From Arenibacter palladensis (lineage in GTDB: Bacteria > Bacteroidota > Bacteroidia > Flavobacteriales > Flavobacteriaceae), in assembly GCF_900129275.1 (NCBI RefSeq), contig NZ_FQUX01000010.1, positions 72,143-110,427 on the forward strand: a DNA stretch of 38,285 nt, read 5' to 3'. A program made the position numbers and the translations under genes. The notes under the pieces are model-generated. The model saw nothing but the letters and a program-made list of their open reading frames with translations. It was not told the DNA's origin and ran no database searches. The number at the start of each line of letters is the position of its first letter. The first letter of the stretch is position 1. This document shows positions 9,544 through 18,631 of this stretch, in pieces.

Positions 9544-10671
9544 ATGAAAACCTACCTATTCATATGCATGTTTATTGCATGTCTTGTTATGGGCTGTTCT
9601 GAGGAAGGAGTTGGGGATAAGATTGACGAATCTCCAAGCCTAAAGGCAGACTATACCGTATTGCTTCATAAAGACGGACATATGAAAACCGCTCTTTTAA
9701 ATGCAGATTCGGACGGGATTACCATTAATCCAGATGTTGGCTATTTTGAGATGGTGCCTGTGCCGCAACAATTCTACAGGAATGGTAACCAGATGGGATT
9801 TTACAGCTCCAAGGAGGACTGTAGTGGCAACATTACGGTCCACGACTTTAGCGATGGCACAACGGCCCTTACTACTGCGTTTACGGAAGATTTAAATTGC
9901 GACCGTAATGTGAAAAGCATTGCTTTTTCCGGAAATAAAGCTTTGTTGGCCTATGTTGTTCCTAAAGACACCAAAAAAGATGATTATTATTTGCGGATTT
10001 TGGATCTAACAGAAGGCTCAAATTCTTTTGAAGATGTCTCCTTGGCCAAAGAACCCATTCAGCTTTTGGTTTCGAATAACAAAGCCTTTGTTCTGTGTTT
10101 GGATGCCGATATTACCAACAAATATTCCCTTATGTCCATAAATATTGATAGCGGTGTCCTAACCCATGAGGTAGTCTTGGGTACCGATGTTTTAAAGATA
10201 TCAAAGGATGGAATGGGCAATATATTGGTAAGTTATCCCAATTTGCACAACCTTATTGATGGAAATACAATGATTTTGGGTGTTACGACCAATTATTTGT
10301 TGGGGAAGGAGCCAAAGTTTGGGTATGCCAAACAGGAATATTTGGGGGAACAGACCATGTATTACCCCATGGAATCGGGTTCTAAAAGTTCCTATCCCCA
10401 TATTGCCGCGGTATATGATTTTAAGGAAAATTTGTCTATCCTATATATTTATGAAAATTTTCTTAGCCTAGAGGAAAGAAATCTAAAATACGAAATAGAA
10501 GATACTACAATGGTTTCCTACGATGCCAAGAATAATTTGATTTTGATAGGCTATAGTAAAAAAGGGGATAGTGGCAAAGGAGGACTAATGAGGATAAAGC
10601 CTATACCAGACCCCAAATTTGTGGATAATATTAATTTGGATGGCATTCCAATGGAATTGTTTCCCAATTAG
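9544..10671 (+). CDS. Hypothetical lipoprotein
   Basis: I choose the ATG at 9544, giving 375 residues; an upstream TTG at 9520 would put eight residues before the signal peptide MKTYLFICMFIACLVMGC (lipobox LVMGC). The mature part is rich in beta strands spaced like a beta-propeller (SIAFSGNKALLAYVVP, LLVSNNKAFVLCLDAD, MVSYDAKNNLILIGYS), but I see no named repeat. It follows the ABC-F gene by 26 bp and could be read through from it; a functional link is not evident. Confidence 0.65.
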   Translation: MKTYLFICMFIACLVMGCSEEGVGDKIDESPSLKADYTVLLHKDGHMKTALLNADSDGITINPDVGYFEMVPVPQQFYRNGNQMGFYSSKEDCSGNITVHDFSDGTTALTTAFTEDLNCDRNVKSIAFSGNKALLAYVVPKDTKKDDYYLRILDLTEGSNSFEDVSLAKEPIQLLVSNNKAFVLCLDADITNKYSLMSINIDSGVLTHEVVLGTDVLKISKDGMGNILVSYPNLHNLIDGNTMILGVTTNYLLGKEPKFGYAKQEYLGEQTMYYPMESGSKSSYPHIAAVYDFKENLSILYIYENFLSLEERNLKYEIEDTTMVSYDAKNNLILIGYSKKGDSGKGGLMRIKPIPDPKFVDNINLDGIPMELFPN

Positions 10672-10698
10672 AACCTAATAGTACGTTAAGAATTTGTC

Positions 10699-11418
10699 CT
10701 AGGTTTTTAAGTATTTGCAGTTCCAAATGGCGGGATTAAAATTTTTGCCCAAGGCAAAGCCATAAAATATTACAATGGATGCAAGGCATTTAAACATAAA
10801 AAAGAAAATTACCCAAAATTGAAAACTGGAACTTTCCTTTGAGAACAATCCGTTAGGAACCAATAGGGTTATCACATAACTAATACCTACTACCAGGGCA
10901 ACGAGATTTACCAAGCTTTTAAAGGGCCACATCAATATTTTTCTTAGTGGATGCAGGTCACGGCCCCATTTGTGGATTAAATAGTAATAATCATTACCTA
11001 TTGGTGCAAATAAAATGGGATCATCCCTGTCTTTCAACTTAAAAAGTTTTGAGGGTGCAAGTATCTTGAACCCCTTTATTTCCAATTCATGCTCTTTTTC
11101 CAGTTTTTTTATTTTGGAAATGGCATCCTGTGGAATTTCACCTTTAAAATAGTGGGAATCCAAAAATCTTAACCTATAATCGACCGCTATTTTTTTAATA
11201 TGACGAACGTGGTATATTTCCGCAGTTTCCAAAAGATCAAAATTAAAGTCATTGGAAATTACTGCGTCCATACTTTTAAGGTTGTCCTCAATTCTTTTCT
11301 GGGCATCGTCCTCCTTGGCCAATAGGCGATAGACATCATTTAAAATTTTATCGGCAGACTTGTCCTTTTGCTTTGCTAGAATAAGTTTTTCCCGAATATT
11401 GGTTCTTCTCAATAGCAT
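10699..11418 (-). CDS. Hypothetical membrane protein
   Basis: The protein has 239 residues. The N-terminal 100 residues are charged and helical with coiled-coil character (REKLILAKQKDKSADKILNDVYRLL). A short conserved-looking soluble middle follows (FKILAPSKLFKLKDRDDPILFAPIGNDYYYLIHKWG). Two transmembrane helices lie at about 165-185 (LVNLVALVVGISYVITLLVP) and 200-222 (FQFWVIFFFMFKCLASIVIF). The central stretch recalls phage-like or restriction-linked cytosolic domains only vaguely, and I assign no function. It is convergent with the preceding lipoprotein gene. Confidence 0.65.
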   Translation of the reverse strand: MLLRRTNIREKLILAKQKDKSADKILNDVYRLLAKEDDAQKRIEDNLKSMDAVISNDFNFDLLETAEIYHVRHIKKIAVDYRLRFLDSHYFKGEIPQDAISKIKKLEKEHELEIKGFKILAPSKLFKLKDRDDPILFAPIGNDYYYLIHKWGRDLHPLRKILMWPFKSLVNLVALVVGISYVITLLVPNGLFSKESSSFQFWVIFFFMFKCLASIVIFYGFALGKNFNPAIWNCKYLKT

Positions 11419-11666
11419 TTTTATATTCTTTTATAGCAATTGTCATAAAGTTAAGAAATTAAGGTTTTCAATTTTGGTTTATGGCGTTAAAAATTGGAAT
11501 AGTGTAATAAAACACAGGTAATTATGGTGTTTTCGTAAGCTAAAAATCAATATTGTTAAATTTTTAAATTAGTTGATAACTTTTTTTAAAACAACACATT
11601 GAATATTGTATATTGTCGACGAATTTAACCGTTCATCGATTTTTTTAATTCCCAAACCCAGAAACC

Positions 11667-12233
11667 ATGAGAAGCTATGTGTCCGTTTGCGCCCTATTAT
11701 TTTTGATTACCTCTATTGCATATGGCCAAACTTCATTCACGGAAAATAGTTTTTTAAAGACGGAAAATTCCATTATTGAAAGTGCTGCGGATTCTGGACA
11801 CCATTATACTTTGTTGGAAGCTGTAAAGGCTGCTAATTTGGACAAGATATTGAACGAGGATGGTCCGTTTACGGTTTTTGCCCCCTCGGATATGGCTTTT
11901 AGAAAGCTCTCCAAAGTAAACTTGAAGGAATTGTTATTACCTGAAAATAAAAAGGAGCTCTTTTCGCTTTTAACCTACCACATTGTTGCTGGTAACATAA
12001 CTGCCTCCAAAATTTTGAAGGCTTTGTGCAACGGGAATGGCAAAGCAAGTTTTACTACAGTACAGGGCGACAAAATTTTTGCCTCCATGGATGGATTGGA
12101 TATCGTGCTTACGGACAAGGCAGGAAATAAGGCCAAAATAACCAGTGCCGATGCCAATCAATGTAATGGTATTATCCATGAGATAGACAGTGTTATCCTG
12201 CCCAATTCACTTTCGGCAGCAAATTTACCTTAA
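11667..12233 (+). CDS. Secreted fasciclin (FAS1) domain protein
   Basis: The protein has 188 residues. The signal peptide is cleaved near SIAYGQT (about residue 21). One FAS1 domain covers about 45-185: the FAS1 H1 motif GPFTVFAPSDMAFRKL and the H2 region ITSADANQCNGIIHEIDSVILP are both clear. FAS1 proteins mediate adhesion or matrix interactions outside the cell. The 3' end overlaps the 3' end of pheT by 9 bp on the other strand. Confidence 0.88.
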   Translation: MRSYVSVCALLFLITSIAYGQTSFTENSFLKTENSIIESAADSGHHYTLLEAVKAANLDKILNEDGPFTVFAPSDMAFRKLSKVNLKELLLPENKKELFSLLTYHIVAGNITASKILKALCNGNGKASFTTVQGDKIFASMDGLDIVLTDKAGNKAKITSADANQCNGIIHEIDSVILPNSLSAANLP

Positions 12234-14651
12234 TTCGGCTCCCAATTCGCTTTCATAGCGATGTAAAAGCTTATTCATTATCTTGTCTATCTGCTTGTCG
12301 GTCAAGGTACCGTTTTCATCCTGCAGGGTGTAACTTACGGCATATGACTTTTTGCCTTCTGGTAAATTTTTGCCATTGTAAACATCGAAAAGGTTCACAT
12401 TGGTTAAATACTTTCGTTCGGTCTGAAGCGCTATATCATAAATCTGCTTAAAACTCACCTGCTCGTCCACCAAAAGGGCGTAGTCCCTCTTTACTTCAGG
12501 GTATTTTGGAATTTCTTTATAGATTATTTTATTGTTCACTATGGCTTCCAATATACAATCCCAGTCAAAATCCGCATAGAGCACCTCTTCCTTAATATCA
12601 AACTCCTTTAAAATGGATTTCTTTACAACCCCAAGGCTAACTATTGACTTATTGTCCATTGATAAGGAAATTCCCTCCGATAGAGTGTCGCTGGTATTAG
12701 GTTGGGATATAAGTTGGGTAAGCCCCAATCTATTTAGGAGATTTTCTACAATAGCCTTAAGGTAGAAGAAATCTGCCTTTTTGGGCGGAGTGTTCCAGCT
12801 ATCTTCCAATCTGTTCCCGGTGACAAGAATACTTAGATGCTTTTTCTCCTCTCTTTGGGTTTCATATTGATGATAGGTTTTTCCAAATTCGAATATTTTA
12901 AGGTTGTGCATCTGCCTATTGCTATTGTGTGCAATAGCCTCTAGGCCTGAAAACAGCATGGATTGCCTCATTACCGAAAGATCTGTACTGAGGGGGTTTA
13001 ACATACTAATAGTGTGTTCTTCCTTAATATCTTCCGATAATTTGTTATAGACAGGGGAAGTTAAACTATTGGCCAATATTTCATTGAATCCTTTTGAGGC
13101 TAAAAAATTACCTATTATGTTTTGGATCTTATAATCCTCAAATTTGGAGGTAGGGGCAATGGAAGCGTTCAGCTTTTCTTTAAATTCAACATTATTATAT
13201 CCAAAAACGCGCAGAATTTCCTCAATGACATCCACCTCTCTCTGCACATCCACACGGTAGAAAGGAATTGATAATCCAAGACCGGATTCCGTAACATTTT
13301 TTACCTTTATGTCCAATGATGCAAGAATGGACTTAATAGTGTCCTTGGGAATTTCCTGACCAATTAACTTGTTAATTTTGTCGAATGTCAAGAACACGTG
13401 GTAGTCATCCTTCTTTTTGGGATAAATATCCACAATGTCCGAAGTAATATCTCCACCGGCGATTTCGTGGATAAGCAGAGCAGCGCGTTTTAGGCAATAT
13501 TCTACATTATCTATATCTATTCCCCTCTCAAAACGGAAGGAAGCGTCTGTATTTATACTGTGTCTTTTGGCCGTTTTACGCACGGATACAGGGTTGAAGA
13601 AGGCACTTTCCAAGAAAATACTGCTGGTACTTTCCGTAACCCCAGAATTTTGCCCGCCCAGGACTCCGGCTATACACAGCGGTTTTTCCGTATCGCAAAT
13701 CATAAGATCCTCTTCACTTAGGGTGCGCTGAACTCCATCCAAAGTGGTAAACTTGGTTCCTTTGGGAAGGGTTTTTACAATTATTTTGTTTCCTTTGATC
13801 TTTGCAGCATCAAAAGCGTGCAAAGGCTGCCCCAATTCGTGCAATACATAATTGGTAGCGTCTACCACATTATTCTTTGGGGTAATTCCAATAGATCTCA
13901 ATCTATTTTTTAACCAATCCGGTGATGGTTGTACAATTAGGTTACTTATGGTTATTCCGCAATATCTGGGAGCCAGTTCGCTCTTTACGACCTCAACGTC
14001 AATTTTTAACGATCGGTTTACAATGTTGAAATTGGTCACTGGTGGAGTAATCAATTCCTTAAGGATATCCCTTTGCTTAAATCCGGCCTTTAGATCCCTG
14101 GCAACTCCAAAATGGCTCATGGCATCGGCCCGGTTGGGAGTAAGTCCAATCTCAAACACCTCATCAACTTCAATTTCGAAAACTTCGGAACAGGGGGTTC
14201 CCACTTTTAATGCATCAGGGAGTACCATAATTCCGTCGTGACTTTCGCCCAATCCAAGCTCATCTTCGGCACAGATCATGCCATGGCTTTCCTCTCCACG
14301 GATCTTTCCTTTCTTTATTACCCAGGCTTCTCCTTCCGCTGTATATAGGGTTGTCCCTATGGTAGCCACGGCTACCTTTTGTCCGGCTTCTACGTTGGGT
14401 GCCCCACAGACAATTTGTAACGGAGCTTCAAGACCAATGTTTACGGTGGTCAATTTTAATTTATCAGCGTTTGGATGTTTTATACAGGTCAAAACTTCGC
14501 CAACCACAATTCCTTTCAATCCTCCTTTGACAGATTCAAATGGGGAAATACCCTCAACCTCCAGGCCCAAGTCAGTTAATAATTCAGCTGTCCTATTGGA
14601 ATCCCAGTCAATTTTCAAGAACTGCTTCAACCAGTTGTAAGATATTTTCAT
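12225..14651 (-). CDS. pheT: Phenylalanine--tRNA ligase beta subunit
   Basis: The 808-residue protein is full length. It shows MKISYNWLKQFLKIDW at the start, the EMAP/tRNA-binding domain at about 40-150 (IVVGEVLTCIKHPNADKLKL), the B3/B4 editing domain at about 215-390 (NVVDATNYVLHELGQPLHAF, GVLGGQNSGVTE), the B5 domain at about 405-475, the catalytic-like domain, and the C-terminal FDX-ACB anticodon-binding domain (PEVKRDYALLVDEQVSFKQI). It pairs with PheS, whose gene is not in the window; a separate pheS is usual in this phylum. Cytoplasmic translation enzyme. Confidence 0.97.
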   Translation of the reverse strand: MKISYNWLKQFLKIDWDSNRTAELLTDLGLEVEGISPFESVKGGLKGIVVGEVLTCIKHPNADKLKLTTVNIGLEAPLQIVCGAPNVEAGQKVAVATIGTTLYTAEGEAWVIKKGKIRGEESHGMICAEDELGLGESHDGIMVLPDALKVGTPCSEVFEIEVDEVFEIGLTPNRADAMSHFGVARDLKAGFKQRDILKELITPPVTNFNIVNRSLKIDVEVVKSELAPRYCGITISNLIVQPSPDWLKNRLRSIGITPKNNVVDATNYVLHELGQPLHAFDAAKIKGNKIIVKTLPKGTKFTTLDGVQRTLSEEDLMICDTEKPLCIAGVLGGQNSGVTESTSSIFLESAFFNPVSVRKTAKRHSINTDASFRFERGIDIDNVEYCLKRAALLIHEIAGGDITSDIVDIYPKKKDDYHVFLTFDKINKLIGQEIPKDTIKSILASLDIKVKNVTESGLGLSIPFYRVDVQREVDVIEEILRVFGYNNVEFKEKLNASIAPTSKFEDYKIQNIIGNFLASKGFNEILANSLTSPVYNKLSEDIKEEHTISMLNPLSTDLSVMRQSMLFSGLEAIAHNSNRQMHNLKIFEFGKTYHQYETQREEKKHLSILVTGNRLEDSWNTPPKKADFFYLKAIVENLLNRLGLTQLISQPNTSDTLSEGISLSMDNKSIVSLGVVKKSILKEFDIKEEVLYADFDWDCILEAIVNNKIIYKEIPKYPEVKRDYALLVDEQVSFKQIYDIALQTERKYLTNVNLFDVYNGKNLPEGKKSYAVSYTLQDENGTLTDKQIDKIMNKLLHRYESELGAELR

Positions 14652-14693
14652 CGAGTATTTTTAAAGACCTCAAATATAAAACAATGCTAGAAG

Positions 14694-14720
14694 ACATTCA
14701 ATACGTATTTCATTGAATGT
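14694..14720. promoter_or_regulatory. Hairpin with T tract between divergent pheT and TlpA-like genes
   Basis: ACATTCAAT (14694-14702) pairs perfectly with ATTGAATGT (14712-14720). On the plus strand it is followed by TTTATTTTTT. No plus-strand gene lies directly upstream, so it is not a normal 3' terminator. It lies 43 bp before the pheT start and 147 bp before the TlpA-like start. It could be an operator, a leader attenuator for the plus-strand gene, or a leader hairpin of pheT. Confidence 0.4.
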
Positions 14721-14867
14721 TTTATTTTTTATTATCCAAAATTTTTTGTTACTTAACTCGATATTTTTTTCGTCACCCTTTTCATTTCACGAGACCAACT
14801 AGTGTATAAGGGTCAAAAATTTCCATCAAAAAAGCTTCCCCTTCAATTTAATGTTCAATGATTCAAG

Positions 14868-16091
14868 ATGAAGCACATTTTCTTCATATTTTTTCTGTGC
14901 ATACTGTTCAATAGCTGCAAAGATTCTGAAGCCGTTGTTTTGGCAGAAGGCATGTGGTTGGCCGAAGTGGAAGTCGGAGACGACCAAAGTTTGCCATTCA
15001 ATTTTAGCCTAAAGGATACTGGAAATGGGGAATACGTTATTGAATTGTACAATTCCGATGAAACTATTTTTATTGATGAAATAAAGGTAAAGGGAGATTC
15101 CGTAGTCATTCGAATGCCTGTTTTTGAAGGGTACATGGCAGGAAAATTTAATGACAAGCAAATAACTGGAGAATTTAGAAAAGAAAACGAAGAAAGGGTA
15201 TTGCCCTTCAGGGCTGAGCATGGAATTGATGAGCGCTTTAAGAGTGAGGGTATTCCCAATACCAATATTTCTGGAGATTGGGAGGTGATGTTTAAGCCTG
15301 AAAATGGGGAAAGCTATATGGCCAAGGGGATCTTTAAGCAGGTAGATGACAAGGTTTCCGGTACCTTTAGAACAGCCACTGGGGATTATCGCTATTTGGA
15401 TGGTATTAATACTGTCGATTCTGTAAAGTTCTCCACATTCGACGGTGCCCGTGCCTATTTGTTCAAAGCCAAAACTACAGATAGCACCATGGTAGGAGTG
15501 TTTTACTCCGGAAAGCATTCCAAGGAATTTTTTGTGGCCAAAAGGAATGAAAACTATGAGCTGCCCAATTCCGAGACGTTGACCTATATGAAAAAAGGGT
15601 ATGACAAATTAAGTTTTTCGTTCCCTGATTCCAATGGCAATATAGTGTCCTTGAGCGATCCTGTGTTTAAGGATAAGGTAGTCATTATTCAGATTATGGG
15701 GACCTGGTGTCCAAATTGTTTGGACGAAACCAAATTTTTGGTGGATTATCTGGAAAAATATTCAAATGAAGATATAACTGTTATCGCCCTAGCTTTTGAG
15801 TATGCCAAAACGAAGGATGCGGCCTTTAAATCGATTAATAGGCTTAAAGATAGGATAGGGGTTCAATATCCCATATTGTTGGCCCAATACGGGGGTATAG
15901 ACAAGGAAATGGCACAAAAAAAGTTACCCATGTTGAATCATGTACTTTCCTTCCCCACAACTATAATTGTCGGCAAAAAGGGGGAAGTGCAAAAAATATA
16001 CACGGGTTTCAACGGTCCGGCAACGGGTAGTCATTACGACAGTTTTAAGAAGGATTTCCACAGTTTCATACTTCAACTCTTGGAGGTATAA
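14868..16091 (+). CDS. TlpA-family thiol-disulfide oxidoreductase lipoprotein
   Basis: The protein has 407 residues. The signal peptide has the lipobox ILFNSC (Cys about 17). Two beta-rich segments at about 25-115 and 135-230 have lipocalin-like strand spacing. A C-terminal thioredoxin-like domain from about 250 carries the active site GTWCPNCLDE at about 278-287 and a cis-Pro region FPTTIIVGKKGEV. A reductase role toward periplasmic proteins or haem-linked thiols is likely for the family; the partner is unknown. The domain architecture parallels the CxxC-less protein at 6327-7715. Confidence 0.88.
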   Translation: MKHIFFIFFLCILFNSCKDSEAVVLAEGMWLAEVEVGDDQSLPFNFSLKDTGNGEYVIELYNSDETIFIDEIKVKGDSVVIRMPVFEGYMAGKFNDKQITGEFRKENEERVLPFRAEHGIDERFKSEGIPNTNISGDWEVMFKPENGESYMAKGIFKQVDDKVSGTFRTATGDYRYLDGINTVDSVKFSTFDGARAYLFKAKTTDSTMVGVFYSGKHSKEFFVAKRNENYELPNSETLTYMKKGYDKLSFSFPDSNGNIVSLSDPVFKDKVVIIQIMGTWCPNCLDETKFLVDYLEKYSNEDITVIALAFEYAKTKDAAFKSINRLKDRIGVQYPILLAQYGGIDKEMAQKKLPMLNHVLSFPTTIIVGKKGEVQKIYTGFNGPATGSHYDSFKKDFHSFILQLLEV

Positions 16092-16191
16092 AGCAATGAG
16101 ATTTAAAATACAGGGAGCGACTAGTTGGGATTATCTTTCTATTCTTTATAAATGGCCAAATCCACAAAAAAGGATGTGTACTTGCAGGCGA

Positions 16192-17310
16192 TTAAATGAT
16201 AGTGGATCTTCCCAATCCTATATTTTCGTAATTATAATTGAGGTTTTCATCGGAATCTATGATGTTTCCTGCAATAAAATCCCCAACCTGTGTGGTGCCA
16301 TATTTACTTGAAGCGTTCAGATCCTTGGTAACCACATGTTTTTTCATGGATTTGTCTACTGCTATTACAACGGCGAGCGACTCTTCATGTAGTCCGAAAT
16401 GGCTAAGCATCATGGCGGTTGATAGGATGGAGGCTACAGGATTGGCTATATTTTTTCCGGCAGCCTGTGGGTAGGAACCGTGAAAAGGTTCAAACATGGC
16501 GTGTTCATTGCCAATCGAGGCCGAAGGCAGAAGTCCTTTGGATCCGCAAATGGCACTGCCTTGGTCGGACAATATGTCGCCGAACATATTATCGGTCAGG
16601 ATAACGTCAAAGTCGTTCGGATCCAACATCATTTTCATGGCCGCGTTATCAACAAACAAAAAATCCAACTGTACTTCCGGATAGCTTTCTGATATTCTGG
16701 TTACCACTTTGCGCCATAGCCTAGAGGTCTCCAAGACATTTGCCTTATCTACCAAGGTTAGTTTTTTGCGTCTGTTCTTGGCGGCTTTAAAGGCTAAATG
16801 GGTAATTCGGCTGATTTCCTTTTCTGAGTATTCACATAAATCCGAAGCACGTGTCCCGTCTTCACTAAGTTTTTTTTCGCCGAAGTAGATTCCACCGGTT
16901 AGCTCTCTATAGATCACGAAATCCGTTCCAAAAATGACGTGTTTTTTTAAAGGTGATTTATTTATCAAGGTTGGAAAAATCTTTACCGGCCTAATATTGG
17001 TAAAAAGTTGCAATTCCCTACGCAGTTGGAGCAACCCCTGTTCGGGGCGTACTCTTGCGCTTGGATTGTCATCGTATTTAAGGGTACCTATAGTTCCAAA
17101 AAGAATGGCATCTGATGCCTTGCAAAGATCAATGGTTTGCTTTGGTAGCGGGGAGCCGTATTTGTCCATAGCAACAGCTCCGATCAACCCTTCCGTATAA
17201 GTGAAATGATGGTTGAAGGTCTCTTCAACGGCCTGTAAACATTTTACAGACTGCGCCAAGACCTCTGGACCAATTCCATCTCCCCCTAAAAGAGCAATCT
17301 TTAAATCCAT
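16192..17310 (-). CDS. leuB: 3-isopropylmalate dehydrogenase
   Basis: The protein has 372 residues. Motifs: LLGGDGIGPEV at about 7-17, the substrate-binding Arg residues RPEQGLLQLRRELQLFTNIRP, the general-base Lys in KANVLETSRLWR, the metal-binding Asp in NMFGDILSD, and the NAD-binding HGSYPQAAGKNIANP. It oxidises 3-isopropylmalate to 2-oxoisocaproate in leucine biosynthesis. The C-terminal tail of about 15 residues (NYNYENIGLGRSTII) is longer than in enteric LeuB. It begins 1 bp after the leuA stop, so the two are certainly co-transcribed. Confidence 0.96.
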   Translation of the reverse strand: MDLKIALLGGDGIGPEVLAQSVKCLQAVEETFNHHFTYTEGLIGAVAMDKYGSPLPKQTIDLCKASDAILFGTIGTLKYDDNPSARVRPEQGLLQLRRELQLFTNIRPVKIFPTLINKSPLKKHVIFGTDFVIYRELTGGIYFGEKKLSEDGTRASDLCEYSEKEISRITHLAFKAAKNRRKKLTLVDKANVLETSRLWRKVVTRISESYPEVQLDFLFVDNAAMKMMLDPNDFDVILTDNMFGDILSDQGSAICGSKGLLPSASIGNEHAMFEPFHGSYPQAAGKNIANPVASILSTAMMLSHFGLHEESLAVVIAVDKSMKKHVVTKDLNASSKYGTTQVGDFIAGNIIDSDENLNYNYENIGLGRSTII

Positions 17311-17311
17311 T

Positions 17312-18484
17312 TTAAGCTATGCTTTTTATTTTAATACCGCTGGCAATGATAATATCGTGGATATCCTCGTCAAAAATTTCTTTTTGCTTATCTGCAAATT
17401 TTAAAAATTCCTGATAAACTACATCCAGTTGGGTCTTAGTAAGTTCGTATCCTACATTTTTTGCCCTATAGGCCAATGCAGCCCTACCACTTCGTGCGGT
17501 AAGAACAATGGAAGACTCGTTAACCCCTACATCTGCAGGATCTATTATTTCATAGGTCTCCCTATTTTTTATGACTCCGTCCTGATGAATCCCAGAGCTA
17601 TGGGCAAATGCATTGGCACCCACTATGGCTTTGTTGGGTTGTACGTATACTCCCATTTTTTGGGACACCATCTGACTGGTATCATATAGCAATTTACTGT
17701 TGATATTGGTGTCCAAATTAAGTGTTGGGTGCTGTCTCAAGATCATGACCACTTCCTCTAGGGCAGTGTTTCCGGCCCTTTCGCCAATTCCATTGATAGT
17801 ACATTCAATTTGTCTTGCACCGTTGATTACTCCGGCAATGGAGTTTGCGGTGGCCAATCCTAGGTCATTATGACAATGACAGGATAAAATAGCCTTATGT
17901 ATACCGGTTACGTTTTCCTTTAGATATTTTATTTTGGCTCCGTATTCCTCAGGCAAACAGTAACCTGTGGTGTCAGGGATATTCAATACCGTGGCACCGG
18001 CCTTAACGACCGCCTCACAGACCCTGGCTAAAAATTCGTTATCCGTTCTTCCCGCATCCTCCGCATAAAATTCTACATCCTCCACAAAGGTTTTGGCATA
18101 ACTTACCGCCTCTACGGCCCGTTCTATTATAGCGTCCTTATTGGAGTTGAACTTGAATTTAATATGGGATTCCGAAGTTCCGATACCTGTATGTATCCTT
18201 GGTCTTTTAGCATATTTTAATGCCTCTGCAGCAACTTCAATGTCTTTTTTAACAGCACGCGTAAGTCCACATACCGTTGCATTCTTTACAATTTTTGAAA
18301 TCTCCTGCACAGAATTAAAATCTCCTGGACTGGAAATTGGGAAACCGGCTTCTATAATGTCTACCCCTAAAAGATCCAGTCTTTCAGCGATAATTAGTTT
18401 TTGGTCCGTATCCAATTTACATCCGGGGACTTGCTCTCCATCTCTAAGTGTTGTGTCAAAAATATGTACCTTTTCTTTGCTCAT
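17312..18484 (-). CDS. leuA: 2-isopropylmalate synthase without C-terminal regulatory domain
   Basis: The protein has 390 residues. The TIM-barrel motifs are [13 protein letters not shown] at about 10-22, [23 protein letters not shown] (metal-binding His-x-His) and [14 protein letters not shown]. The enzyme condenses acetyl-CoA with 2-oxoisovalerate, the first committed step to leucine. E. coli LeuA has about 520 residues; here the protein ends after the helical linker, so the leucine-binding allosteric domain is absent. Homocitrate synthase has a similar length, but adjacency to leuB supports LeuA. leuC and leuD are not next to it. Confidence 0.92.
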   Translation of the reverse strand: MSKEKVHIFDTTLRDGEQVPGCKLDTDQKLIIAERLDLLGVDIIEAGFPISSPGDFNSVQEISKIVKNATVCGLTRAVKKDIEVAAEALKYAKRPRIHTGIGTSESHIKFKFNSNKDAIIERAVEAVSYAKTFVEDVEFYAEDAGRTDNEFLARVCEAVVKAGATVLNIPDTTGYCLPEEYGAKIKYLKENVTGIHKAILSCHCHNDLGLATANSIAGVINGARQIECTINGIGERAGNTALEEVVMILRQHPTLNLDTNINSKLLYDTSQMVSQKMGVYVQPNKAIVGANAFAHSSGIHQDGVIKNRETYEIIDPADVGVNESSIVLTARSGRAALAYRAKNVGYELTKTQLDVVYQEFLKFADKQKEIFDEDIHDIIIASGIKIKSIA

Positions 18485-18631
18485 TATATTTACGTAATTT
18501 TATGTGCGCTATACGAATATAGTACTAGTAGGTTTGCTTGTCCTAATCGCAAAATAGCATTTACAACGTTAAATAACTTTTTGAAGTATTTAAAACACTG
18601 ATTATCAATTATATAAACCTTTATTATTACG

